A stretch of 39,733 bases of DNA from Prevotella sp. CAG:755 (GTDB lineage Bacteria; Bacteroidota; Bacteroidia; Bacteroidales; Bacteroidaceae). The position numbers were made by a program, and so were the translations under genes. Positions 17,199-24,919 of the stretch are shown here, piece by piece. Under the pieces are notes generated by a model. The model saw nothing but the letters and a program-made list of their open reading frames with translations. It did not search any database and had not been told where the DNA came from. The DNA lies in NCBI GenBank assembly GCA_000431275.1, contig HF989215.1, positions 1 through 39,733 on the forward strand, in the 5' to 3' direction. Within the stretch, counting starts at the first letter, position 1. Each line of letters starts with the position of its first letter.

Positions 17199-17572
17199 GA
17201 CAATGTCGAATACTCATCATTATGCAGCAGTTGTTCCAAGCGTCTTTTTCCTATACGTCTGTCGCATACATGTAAGATGGGGATTAACTTAAATCTGTCG
17301 TTGAACTTGTGCGTTAGAAGTTCATTAACTGGGCAATCCACATATTCTTTTATCAGACGGGAAAATCTTTTGGCTTCATCATAAAAATACCAATCATTCT
17401 CATCCATGAAGTTTTTAGGGAAATCCCATATAATCTGTTTCCCGATAGTCACCCAAAATCTTGGTATCGGTATGCACTGTCCAATGTCATACGCGCAACA
17501 ATGTATCTGAAAACCTATTTTCGGTTCTATGACACGATATAAAGCCGATTGTAATGTGCTCCAATGTTTCAT
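17165..17572 (-). CDS. SF0329-like family protein
   Basis: 135 residues. The N-terminal MKHWSTLQSALYRVI with a following IHCCAYD strand, the central RFWVTIGKQIIWDFP, and the C-terminal LIPILHVCDRRIGKRRLEQL resemble the small SF0329 family, whose members end in a DRRxGKRRL motif. The function of that family is not established; members often occur near toxin/immunity or accessory loci. It is the first gene of a two-gene overlapping unit. I see no clear -7 box upstream. Confidence 0.65.
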   Translation of the reverse strand: MKHWSTLQSALYRVIEPKIGFQIHCCAYDIGQCIPIPRFWVTIGKQIIWDFPKNFMDENDWYFYDEAKRFSRLIKEYVDCPVNELLTHKFNDRFKLIPILHVCDRRIGKRRLEQLLHNDEYSTLSWLIEKRLNTV

Positions 17573-17691
17573 CTACTTTACGATAATAAAGCCAGTATGC
17601 CTGCACAAACCAATGCCACTATCAACCAAAATATGAATGACAGACAGCCTGATATTGAGTCTATGATTTTATCAAGGAGTTACGTTTTGTG

Positions 17692-17739
17692 TTACTAAAA
17701 AGCAAGGAGATGCTATAACACCTCCTCACTTTTTAGTAA
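17692..17739 (-). terminator. terminator after the small DUF6140-like gene
   Basis: TTACTAAAAAG (17692-17702) and CTTTTTAGTAA (17729-17739) form an 11-base-pair stem, with an inner GGAG/CTCC pair. On the minus strand the inner stem is followed by CTTTTT. The T-rich run serves the minus-strand endonuclease unit. Confidence 0.65.
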
Positions 17740-17748
17740 AAGTACTGC

Positions 17749-17949
17749 CTATTTCAGTCTTTCTACTGCAAAATAAGAAGTAGATACCGAAACGCCTTTT
17801 ATCTCAATGCCTAATTGAGTCTTGAAAGCTTCCAAAATTGTTTTAAGTTGTGGTGAGTTTGTGTTTTGTTCAACACATTGTACACTCATGCCTTTTGCAA
17901 TTTTCCCAGCAATGTTTTGTTTAGCTGTTACTTTGAATGCGTAAGCCAT
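17749..17949 (-). CDS. small DUF6140-like protein downstream of the endonuclease
   Basis: 66 residues. MAYAFKVTAKQNIAGKIAKGMSV followed by a polar loop and LKTILEAFKTQLGIEIKGVSV resembles small Bacteroidetes proteins of the DUF6140 type, whose function is unknown. It starts 19 bases after the endonuclease stop on the same strand and is followed by a terminator, so it is very probably the second gene of that transcript. Confidence 0.6.
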   Translation of the reverse strand: MAYAFKVTAKQNIAGKIAKGMSVQCVEQNTNSPQLKTILEAFKTQLGIEIKGVSVSTSYFAVERLK

Positions 17950-17968
17950 AACTTTAAGAATTTAGGAA

Positions 17969-18913
17969 TTAAACATTAAGTTGATAAGTATCCGAGACAC
18001 GTTCCCAGACACATTTATTTTCTTGAACTGATTTTTCCCTATTAAGGCGGAACACTCCCACGAAGCGGTAGAAACAGAAGCCTAAATCATCCTTGTAGCG
18101 TAAGAATGTTATTCTTGTTTCTTCAGGAGCGGAAAGCCATTGTTTCAGATGTGCCGCACGTTTGTCCTCCGCTTTCGGATATTCGTAGATAAACATTCCA
18201 TCCTCTGAAAGTTCGTTGTGCCAAAGGCGGTGTTCTGTGTTCGGCCACCAAACTATTTCGTGCTTCTTGTTGGGAACGGCAGCACCCGAAGCACGCAGGA
18301 AACCACGGTGTTTGGCTTTTGTACCGAACACTTCCGCAACTTCCTCCGTGGTACGCAGGCACTTATTGTCTTCTACTTTCAAATAGCCTTTGTTTCGATG
18401 GTATTCAACGGTGAGCGTGCTTGCATCATCCCACGGTTTGAACTTGTCGCCGAGTTCCGAAATACGTTGCTTGATTAGTTTTACGACATCCGTTACTTGA
18501 CGGTGGATTTCTTGAATGTCATTGTCACAGTCTATGACGATAGGTTTGGAGTGTGTTACACTTAGAATTTCCTCATTGCGGATTTTATCAACCGCTACAT
18601 TGTTTTTATGAAAAGGCTCGTTGATTTCAATGAAGATATTGAGTTGAGGTAGGTACAAGTCCGCAAGCGCATACTTGTCTTGCGTTCTTCTGATGTATTG
18701 TTGGATGACAAACTTCACGCGGTTGTCATCCAACTGGTGCCATATCCGACTTATGACATAGGATTCCGTCTTTTTCTTGCCAATCTTGGCAAACAGACGT
18801 TCCATATATTCCAACTTGTAATCCATATCTTTGGGCTTATAAGGTTTATACCATAGTGTTGTTCCTGCAAACGGAGCAAAAGAAAAAGGACACAGCCTTG
18901 TCTTTTCACTCAT
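17969..18913 (-). CDS. probable PvuRts1I/AbaSI-type modification-dependent (type IV) endonuclease
   Basis: 314 residues, close to PvuRts1I and AbaSI. The N-terminal half fits their Vsr-like/PD-(D/E)XK nuclease: SYVISRIWHQLDDNRVKFVIQ, then ALADLYLPQLNIFIEINEPFH, giving candidate catalytic Asp85, Glu96, Glu99 and His102, then VDKIRNEEI. The C-terminal half (about 170-310) fits the SRA-like reader: RGFLRASGAAVPNKKHEIVWWPN, LWHNELSEDG, EETRITFLRYKD and YRFVGVFRL. Known relatives cut DNA containing 5-hydroxymethylcytosine or its glucosylated form and so restrict T-even-like phages. Start could instead be Met30. Codon use is AT-rich like the island. The assignment rests on recalled motif similarity, not an alignment. 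Confidence 0.75.
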   Translation of the reverse strand: MSEKTRLCPFSFAPFAGTTLWYKPYKPKDMDYKLEYMERLFAKIGKKKTESYVISRIWHQLDDNRVKFVIQQYIRRTQDKYALADLYLPQLNIFIEINEPFHKNNVAVDKIRNEEILSVTHSKPIVIDCDNDIQEIHRQVTDVVKLIKQRISELGDKFKPWDDASTLTVEYHRNKGYLKVEDNKCLRTTEEVAEVFGTKAKHRGFLRASGAAVPNKKHEIVWWPNTEHRLWHNELSEDGMFIYEYPKAEDKRAAHLKQWLSAPEETRITFLRYKDDLGFCFYRFVGVFRLNREKSVQENKCVWERVSDTYQLNV

Positions 18914-19011
18914 TCTCTTAGCTGGGTTCTGGTAAAACCTTCATCGTCAAATAAGGAAAGGGAATGATATACCAGATTACCCAGAGAAATGTGAATCCTT
19001 AAAATAACAAC

Positions 19012-19050
19012 AATCACTAGCTCATTCCAACGAGTGAGTTAGTGATTTTT
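19012..19050 (+). terminator. terminator-like hairpin between divergent island modules
   Basis: AATCACTAGCTCA (19012-19024) pairs with TGAGTTAGTGATT (19035-19047), 13 base pairs with one G-T, followed by TTTTTATT on plus. No plus-strand gene precedes it; it separates the divergent endonuclease and toxin-antitoxin units. Confidence 0.6.
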
Positions 19051-19087
19051 TATTGATATGAGTTTCTATTTCTGATATATTTATAGT

Positions 19088-19136
19088 AAAAACATGCTAT
19101 TTTTGTTGTCATAAACATGTTTTTGTAGTATATTTG
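19088..19136 (+). promoter_or_regulatory. promoter and likely operator of the toxin-antitoxin operon
   Basis: GTTG (19105-19108), 20 bases, TATATTTG (19129-19136). An inverted repeat AAAAACATG (19088-19096) / CATGTTTTT (19116-19124) brackets the -33 element and runs into the spacer, a placement suited to autorepression by antitoxin. Confidence 0.65.
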
Positions 19137-19169
19137 CGTTATTACCAACTTATAAATCAGGACGAAAAA

Positions 19170-19355
19170 ATGAATACGAAAAAAGATAAGAACATATTGA
19201 ATGAAACAATAATCAACGGCAGCCGAGTCTATGTTGAAAACGGGGAAGTCAAAACCGTGCTTAGTGAGGGAATCCAAAAGACTGGATATATGACGGTGGA
19301 AGAAGCACGTAAAATCGGGCATGAGATAATTAAGAAAGAATATCAATTACCATGA
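19170..19355 (+). CDS. putative antitoxin of a type II toxin-antitoxin pair
   Basis: 61 residues from ATG 19170. The central part INGSRVYVENGEVKTVLSEG looks like a short beta-hairpin DNA-binding or scaffold region and the end YMTVEEARKIGHEIIKKEY is an amphipathic helix, the usual part that neutralises a RelE-fold toxin. Its TGA overlaps the toxin ATG (ATGA), the classic coupled arrangement. Upstream in-frame starts fall inside the promoter and are rejected. I do not recognise the antitoxin family. Confidence 0.65.
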   Translation: MNTKKDKNILNETIINGSRVYVENGEVKTVLSEGIQKTGYMTVEEARKIGHEIIKKEYQLP

Positions 19356-19708
19356 AATATGTTATACAGAAACAGGTTGCATACAAGATAAACACTTTCT
19401 ATCACAATGTTGCGAAAAAGTACAAACATACTTATTCAGAAGAAATGATGCATAAAAATCTTGATAATGCGTTCAATTCCATTTATAAGATAGAGAATGG
19501 CTTGCTGAAACGAAAGCCTACGATTTCCAGATGGAACGGCTTGTTTATGGCCAATGCAGGGAAATGGTATTTTGCTTACCGAATCGAAGGCGATACAATA
19601 TACGTTGAGGATGCCTGCCATGCGCAAAACATGCACGAAGTGCTTCTAAGAAATCGTATCCGTCGAATTGTATTGGAGTGCATCAGGGAGTTAAATGTAC
19701 AGGCATAA
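19352..19708 (+). CDS. RelE/ParE-superfamily toxin
   Basis: 118 residues. The RelE/ParE-like core is visible as KINTFYHNVAKKYKHTYSEEMM (helical hairpin), then GKWYFAYRIEGDTIYVEDACHAQNM, the strand pair that ends in the conserved His-x-Gln-Asn region of Bacteroidetes members. Such toxins cleave mRNA on the ribosome or poison gyrase; which applies is not clear. It is coupled to the antitoxin by ATGA and the transcript ends at a strong terminator 105 bases later. Confidence 0.75.
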   Translation: MKYVIQKQVAYKINTFYHNVAKKYKHTYSEEMMHKNLDNAFNSIYKIENGLLKRKPTISRWNGLFMANAGKWYFAYRIEGDTIYVEDACHAQNMHEVLLRNRIRRIVLECIRELNVQA

Positions 19709-19793
19709 ATTCACAGTCATTGCGGACTCCATTGGCAGCATTGACTTTCAAGGTCTGGATTTTGAGAAGTTGGAGGAACTAAACCAAAGATGA
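19695..19793 (+). CDS. possible small ORF at the end of the toxin-antitoxin operon
   Basis: 32 codons starting inside the toxin's last codons (MYRHKFTVIADSIGSIDFQ, then a Leu/Glu-rich helix GLDFEKLEELNQR). The overlap, position before the terminator and plausible fold suggest a real third cistron, but it could be a remnant of a longer gene. No family recognised. Confidence 0.35.
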   Translation: MYRHKFTVIADSIGSIDFQGLDFEKLEELNQR

Positions 19794-19812
19794 ATCCCAT
19801 TGGAAACTATTG

Positions 19813-19850
19813 AAACGTCCGATTACCAAAAGTTTTCGGACGTTTTTATT
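19813..19850 (+). terminator. terminator of the toxin-antitoxin operon
   Basis: AAACGTCCGA (19813-19822) pairs perfectly with TCGGACGTTT (19836-19845), and the stem runs into TTTTTATT. Confidence 0.85.
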
Positions 19851-19876
19851 TGATTATGTTAATTCTTGACTCGAAA

Positions 19877-19908
19877 TTTAGATGTTCAAAGAATAATTGC
19901 TAATTTTG
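19877..19908 (+). promoter_or_regulatory. promoter of the DUF2158-like gene
   Basis: TTTA (19877-19880), 20 bases, TAATTTTG (19901-19908), followed about 95 bases later by the ATG. Confidence 0.5.
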
Positions 19909-20003
19909 TACCCACATTATATATTAGAGTTTATACAGAATAAGAAATAGGGTAATTGAAAATCATCATCCTAAAACCTTATTCGATATATTGTCTATTT
20001 ATT

Positions 20004-20228
20004 ATGTGCAAATTTAAAAGCGGAGATAAAGTGAAATTGGCTAGCGATACTGAAGCAAATACGCCAATGACAGTGGATTGCTATTCTTCTGAAGACTCAA
20101 GTCTATCAGAAGCAAAATTATTTTGTGAAGAATTTGATAATAACCTTGTTAAATGTGTATGGAGAGATAAGCAAGATATCCCCCATACAGAATATTATAA
20201 TGAATCAGCTTTAATATTAGTTGAATAA
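20004..20228 (+). CDS. YodC/DUF2158-like small protein
   Basis: 74 residues from ATG 20004: MCKFKSGDKVKLASD, a Pro-Met-Thr-Val strand, LVKCVWRDKQ and ESALILVE. This is the pattern of the small beta-barrel YodC (DUF2158) family, which opens with FKxGDxVxLKSG and ends with a strand preceding an acidic tail. Function unknown. An in-frame start 48 bases upstream adds a hydrophobic stretch not seen in the family and is not preferred. The next 210 bases (20229-20438) contain nothing I can name apart from the IS end. Confidence 0.65.
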   Translation: MCKFKSGDKVKLASDTEANTPMTVDCYSSEDSSLSEAKLFCEEFDNNLVKCVWRDKQDIPHTEYYNESALILVE

Positions 20229-20410
20229 TTCGGATTTATGGTATTCTGAAGATTGATATTTTGAAAAGTGTCAATCCAAAGATTTTTATAGCAACTAAAT
20301 TAGTATTTTTAGCATTGCTTTGTCCGATACCAATATGCAAGATTGCTGTTGGCGTGTTGAATCCAAGTATTGTTTTCATAATCGTATAGCGTTTATATAC
20401 AATTATAATA

Positions 20411-21399
20411 GCTTTGGCTAACTCTTAAATCAACCCTTTTATCCAACATTTTTCACATCAGCATAACGGAATATTCCAATGGAGCGTTTGAACATCATTC
20501 TGAAACGCTCGCTTTCGGACTGTTCCCGTGAATTGTAGCGAAACACTGCTTCATCCACATACCTTTGGAGATACTTTGCAGAAACAAAGTGGTAGATGCC
20601 AAAGATGGCACGTTTCAATTGCGCCCAGAAGCCTTCAATGGTGTTGGTGTGCTTGTCACCATCCACGAACTGTTTCGCTCTGTGATTGACGACTGAATGG
20701 TTGTATTCACTCTCAACAAGAGAATTGTAACCTATATATTCGTCAGTATAGATGCGAGAGCCATCCTTTACGAATTGCCTAATGATAGGCATCAATGTCC
20801 TGCCTTTCGTATCTTGGGTTTTCATGGCAACAATGTTACCGTTTCTCTGAGCCATTCCGAAGATGGGTGTCTTGGTCTTTAAGGAACGGCCTTGCGTACC
20901 TTCGGTTTTCTTGCTTTCGTGCTTGTTCTTCTCGTTGCCACCGATATATGCCTCGTCACACTCCACATCTTCTGACAGTTCGATAGAATCGTCTTGGCTG
21001 TAAAGAGAACGCACCTTGTGCAGGATATGCCAAGCCGTTTTCTGCGTGACATTGATATCTCTTGCCAATTGGTGAGAAGAGATTCCTTTTTTATGGGAAG
21101 ATATGAGGTACATTGCAGAGAACCATTTCACCAAGGCAATCTTGGTGTTCTCAAAGATTGTTCCGACAAGGACGGAAAAGTTGTTCAGGCACTCTGGGCA
21201 GCGGAATCTGCCGTCAGGACGTGCATTGCAATGATGGTGTCCGCAATAAGGACAAACCACGTCATCGCCCCATCTCTGTTCCTTTAAGAACTGCATACAT
21301 GTTTCATTGTCCTTGAAGTAGGTTATCAAGGAAATCAAGTTGTCAAATATTTCTAATCCAATCATAATCGTATGTATTTATCATAACGCTGGCTAAAGT
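20411..21399. mobile_element. IS1595-family insertion sequence, approximate ends
   Basis: The transposase gene 20439-21365 is bracketed by imperfect inverted ends: GCTTTGGCTAAC near 20411-20422 and, on the opposite strand, ACTTTAGCCAGC near 21399-21388. The spacing gives an element of about 1.0 kb, right for IS1595. No target-site duplication was identified, so the exact boundaries are uncertain. Confidence 0.5.
20439..21365 (-). CDS. IS1595-family transposase (ISXO2-like)
   Basis: 308 residues, apparently full length. The N-terminal zinc ribbon is VCPYCGHHHCNARPDGRFRCPECLNNF. A helix-turn-helix follows (ISSHQLARDINVTQKTAWHILHK), then the DDE-type ISXO2-like catalytic domain with ECDEAYIGG (first Asp), RIYTDEYIGYNSL (second Asp) and NTIEGFWAQLKRAIFGIYH (Glu). 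No frameshift or stop, so it may be active. The AT-richer codon use matches the island. Confidence 0.93.
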   Translation of the reverse strand: MIGLEIFDNLISLITYFKDNETCMQFLKEQRWGDDVVCPYCGHHHCNARPDGRFRCPECLNNFSVLVGTIFENTKIALVKWFSAMYLISSHKKGISSHQLARDINVTQKTAWHILHKVRSLYSQDDSIELSEDVECDEAYIGGNEKNKHESKKTEGTQGRSLKTKTPIFGMAQRNGNIVAMKTQDTKGRTLMPIIRQFVKDGSRIYTDEYIGYNSLVESEYNHSVVNHRAKQFVDGDKHTNTIEGFWAQLKRAIFGIYHFVSAKYLQRYVDEAVFRYNSREQSESERFRMMFKRSIGIFRYADVKNVG

Positions 21400-21888
21400 A
21401 CAGATCCTTTTTTAACAAACCAAATGTTCTAGCGATCTTTAGCTTTAAATACCATACGATATCACATGGAAACTTGAAATCCTCGATATTTATTGCTATA
21501 TTAATGCTGGGTCAGCAGGTATATCATTCCCTAAGGAAAAGCAGTCTGCGCCCTTTGCAGGGTACAAACCTACCTTTCGACTTATCATTTGGACGATGTG
21601 CGTAAATTTACCAGATTCAGCTAAGCCAAATAACTTGTCTACAAGTCGCTTGCAATATATCTTCTAATTTCTTGTGTCTGTTTCTTAAACCTCCTTTTTA
21701 CTTTGTTTTGACTACAAAACTAAAGAAAAAGAGCGAATTAGCCAAAGAAATCCGAGACAATTCGCAGACTGCTGAACAAATTTAGGAACAATGTCCTACA
21801 TATATAAGTTATAAGCATAAAAAAGTCCAACCATACATGAGCATGATTAGACTTTCTTGTTCGTTTGAATTTAGATTATCCGATAACC

Positions 21889-22429
21889 CTCCAACAAGGT
21901 AATAAATGCCTTTTATGTCTCGTTTGATATGATTCTAAAATCCCTCTATCGAGTTCTAGCGGTAACCCGTCTACCGATATGCCTGCCGTGCGAGACAGCC
22001 TTGTGTCCGTAATTCTCATATAAAGGTGTCATAGACATTCAGGTCGTCTGTAATAACGATTGAGCCTTTGCGCACTTTCTCCTCAATAATAGGAAATAAC
22101 GTGAATCTCTTTCGCCAACAGACAACTGCTTATCTTTCTTGCACGAGAGGAACAGACAAATCGCATAGAACCACTTTCTAAGCGGCAGCCCCCCCCTCAA
22201 ACATCGTTCCATGTCTCACTATGCACCTACAACGACAGTCCTTGAACTTGTACATCCCTTTGCCCCCATTCTGAGTATGTTTGTAGTAATGCTCGGAGAT
22301 AGAGCCGCAATGCGGACAGATTGGTCTTCCATTCCAGCGCATATTCTCCCAATATACTCTGCAATCCTCTTCGGTATGCAGCGTATCCATCATCTGAAAT
22401 AAAGAGAGGAATGTTGCCGTATTATTCAT
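21889..22429 (-). pseudogene. decayed IS1595-family transposase
   Basis: The intact N-terminus starts at ATG 22429 (FLSLFQMMDTLHTEEDCRVYW, zinc ribbon CPHCGSISEHYYKH). The frame breaks at a run of G near 22190-22196 and continues in another frame as LRKWFYAICLFLSCKK. The C-terminal signature NSIEGF-stop-NHIKRDIKGIYYLVG has an amber codon (21937 to 21935) where the family has Trp. The middle of the gene, including much of the helix-turn-helix and first catalytic Asp region, is missing. It is a different lineage from the intact copy 0.5 kb away. I see no gene in 21400-21888 or 22430-22770. Confidence 0.8.
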
Positions 22430-22770
22430 TGATTGATTTTTGAGAATTATACTCGAAACTGTGCGGAATTTGCATTTCAAATGTTAAGAAAACATTAGGA
22501 CGTGCATTTTTCTTGGTTTTGTGAAATTGACAAACTTATCGAAATTAGATTAGCATCGGGACCTATACTGCTAAGGGTAAAACCTAATTATACCAAACCG
22601 ATGACACAACAAAGTATATAGCTGCATTAATTTACCACAACTACGGCTTTCCTAATATGCACAATAGCCATCTCTCTCAAGGAGGAAGTACCATTGCATG
22701 AAACTTCTGCATTCCCTTATGTAGACGGCAATATACGACGGACAACTCTCGTATTTCCCGTCTCAACGCT

Positions 22771-23544
22771 TCACTTCGACGACGGCACAAACGCTTCATA
22801 GGTTCCGTCATCAAAAAAAACGCGAATTTCCTTGATTCTTCTTATTGGTTTGTCAATTATATTTACATTTGTCATGCTTTTCACTCTCGTACTACCGTAT
22901 CCCTCACTCACACCATAAGAAGCACGTACGTTGTACGGTTGTCCACCATGACCGTACGGATGATTTCGCGAAGTCCCTCCGCGTGATTCTCCGGAACGAC
23001 TACTGTAAACAGCGGAATTCCGATCATTATTGCGAACTTCCCGAACTGCAAAATCTGGGGCAGCGTGGACTTCATCTGACACCACTTCTCCTGCAAGAGA
23101 ACCAACTCCGACCGTCCCCGTACCGGCATCCTGCGGAAATGTAAAAGCAGCCTGTCGATCTCCTCCGGATTCGGGAACAGCATCCAACGTGGCACTCTGC
23201 TCCACATCCGTTGCAAGCGCATCGTCACGGATGCCATCAGCACGCACTGACACGACAGAGTTTTCATCTCCGCCGAACGGTTTCCCTGTCAAGGGATTCA
23301 CACCATCCTGACCGGCCGGGGGAACAAACATGTCACCCTCCCCAAACATCAACCAACTGACATTGACAACCGGAAAGGCACGATGAATAGCCTGCACATG
23401 ATTATTAGTCGGATTAGTTCGACCGTTGAAAATACTCGACAAAGAGGCAGGCGACATTTCCAACCTCGCCGCAAATTCTTGCTGGGACAAATTTGCCAGC
23501 TCCATTATCTTTCGAATTCTGTCTTTCACTGTGAGAAAATTCAT
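22771..23544 (-). CDS. XRE-family transcriptional regulator with long variable linker
   Basis: 257 residues from ATG 23544; a GTG seven codons earlier is the alternative. The first 70 residues are a Cro/C1-type helix-turn-helix (DRIRKIMELANLSQQEFAARL, then MSPASLSSIFNGRTNPT and VNVSWLMFGEGDMF, a Bacteroidales pattern). Residues 75-205 are a low-complexity polar linker. The C-terminus RIKEIRVFFDDGTYEAFVP is a short conserved module often seen at the end of these regulators. A good promoter lies upstream, facing an AT-rich region with iterated motifs. The base composition is closer to host than its neighbours, so it may predate the insertions. Confidence 0.85.
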   Translation of the reverse strand: MNFLTVKDRIRKIMELANLSQQEFAARLEMSPASLSSIFNGRTNPTNNHVQAIHRAFPVVNVSWLMFGEGDMFVPPAGQDGVNPLTGKPFGGDENSVVSVRADGIRDDALATDVEQSATLDAVPESGGDRQAAFTFPQDAGTGTVGVGSLAGEVVSDEVHAAPDFAVREVRNNDRNSAVYSSRSGESRGGTSRNHPYGHGGQPYNVRASYGVSEGYGSTRVKSMTNVNIIDKPIRRIKEIRVFFDDGTYEAFVPSSK

Positions 23545-23582
23545 GGGAGTAACTGAAATAGCCACCCCTGTGTTTGATTTTA

Positions 23583-23613
23583 CAAAGATAAAAAATAATT
23601 TTCACGCAGCAAA
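23583..23613 (-). promoter_or_regulatory. promoter of the XRE regulator gene
   Basis: Minus strand TTTG (23613 to 23610), 19 bases, TATCTTTG (23590 to 23583). Confidence 0.7.
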
Positions 23614-23639
23614 GACGTAAATCGCAAACGTATCTATTA

Positions 23640-24100
23640 ATCTTTTCGTTTGTATTTTTAAATTTTACGCGTTTTTATTTCACAAATTTACAATTGCATT
23701 TTGATTTACAAACATATCACTATTCACCCTTGCATATACATGTAGCATCACCTATTATAACAAACTCTTTTTCCTGAGACAGAAGATATTATTTCTCTTC
23801 AACGGACTACTTTTACACAGACTAGATTAAAAAACAGATATCTACCGACAAAAGCACCTAAAATTACGACTAGATATATGGCTAATATACTGATTCACAC
23901 AGGTATACATATTATTCAATTTGCGATTGTATTTATACATTTACATATTCATTTCAGTGTAATTTACCTTCTAACAAAATCTTTAATAACCGCCTTTACG
24001 GTTGCAAATGTAATGAAAACAGCTTCCATTTGCGAAATTGTATTTACACATATAACTTCATAAGTGAAAATGTATCCAATTGTAAATGTTATTATCACTT
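23640..24100. promoter_or_regulatory. AT-rich stretch with iterated TTGTA(A/T)(A/T)T motifs
   Basis: Related motifs recur in both orientations: TTTGTATTTTTA near 23649, ATTGTAAATTTG (minus) near 23684-23695, TTTGTAAATCA (minus) near 23701, TTTGCGATTGTATTTATAC near 23920, TTTGCGAAATTGTATTTACAC near 24031 and CAATTGTAAATG near 24075. The plus-strand reading frame through part of this stretch simply reflects the repeats. No gene is supported in 23614-24900. Confidence 0.4.
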
Positions 24101-24670
24101 AAAAGGTTTTTACCGAGGCATTACGGCGCTCTATTTGCGTCAGATTCCCGCATTTCCGCCCAAAGGAAAAGACAAAATATCTGAGAGAATCTCACGGATG
24201 TTTTTCCGGATAATCTTTTGATATACAACAATATAAACAAAAAGACTGCTAAATAATACACTCACAGAAAAATAAAGTGACGAGCGAAGTAAGTCTATTT
24301 TGCCACATTGTATATAGCAAAATAGGAGATTCCGATAGTAGATCCTGATCCCTCTATTGTTTTTACTGTCAATGCGACCACCTTTCTTAGGACGTTGATA
24401 GTGAAAACGGGCAATGATTTACATTTTTTCGTCCCATGAATGAGAAAAAGACAGAGGATTTGCGACTTTTGGATGAAATCTTACGTCGCATTTCGGGACT
24501 ACGACCGGATTTTCATCTTCTGTGAACGATCATTCCGAAGCTGTTCTCCAACCACCGAACGGCCTTTCCGGAAAGAATGAAGCCGCCTGACCACACATTA
24601 TATATATAGGTACGCTATCGAAAAAGCACGTCGACGGTTCACGAAACACAATCCGCAGTTCCTCTACGGA

Positions 24671-24708
24671 AACGAGGTGAGCTCCATCTTGCGGTGGCTC
24701 ACCTCGTT
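24671..24708. other. perfect 12-base inverted repeat
   Basis: AACGAGGTGAGC (24671-24682) and GCTCACCTCGTT (24697-24708) with a 14-base loop, in a stretch without genes near the right edge of the island. No T tract follows on either strand. Confidence 0.6.
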
Positions 24709-24837
24709 CCCATCCCCCACTCCATCCAGGCTGCGATGGTGTAATCGAAGCCAGAAAACTGTTTGTAAAAAGGGCGGAAAACTCGGCGAATATGCTCGAA
24801 AAAAAGGATCCTAAAAGTGTTTAGTTTCCTAAAAAAG

Positions 24838-24870
24838 GAGCGGGAAAGCCTTGTTTAAGCATTCCCGCTC
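24838..24870 (-). terminator. terminator of the amn-holA unit
   Basis: GAGCGGGAA (24838-24846) pairs with TTCCCGCTC (24862-24870). On the minus strand the stem is followed by CCTTTTTT. On plus, a T run 7 bases later could also stop traffic from the island. Confidence 0.8.
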
Positions 24871-24919
24871 ACAATCATTTTTTTCAAAATTTCAACCTGC
24901 TTGGATACCCCGTTCCGCG

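Noticed and set aside
17578..17673. Short hydrophobic frame (SFIFWLIVALVCAGILALLS) just before the SF0329-like gene
   Set aside because: It looks like a membrane peptide ending five bases before the next ATG, but no ATG, GTG or TTG start occurs in frame after the preceding stop.
20377..21373. 11-base direct repeat CATAATCGTAT at 20377 and 21363 as IS target duplication
   Set aside because: The right copy overlaps the transposase start codon, inside the inferred end, and is not at the element border.
23878..24063. 61-codon hydrophobic frame in the AT-rich stretch
   Set aside because: It is made of the iterated TTGTATTTA motifs (repeated Ile/His/Phe) and lacks a promoter or family.
24436..24525. 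29-codon frame MNEKKTEDLRLLDEILRRI in the gap before holA
   Set aside because: It has a plausible start but no recognised family, no promoter and no neighbours; it may be the 5' stub of a lost gene.
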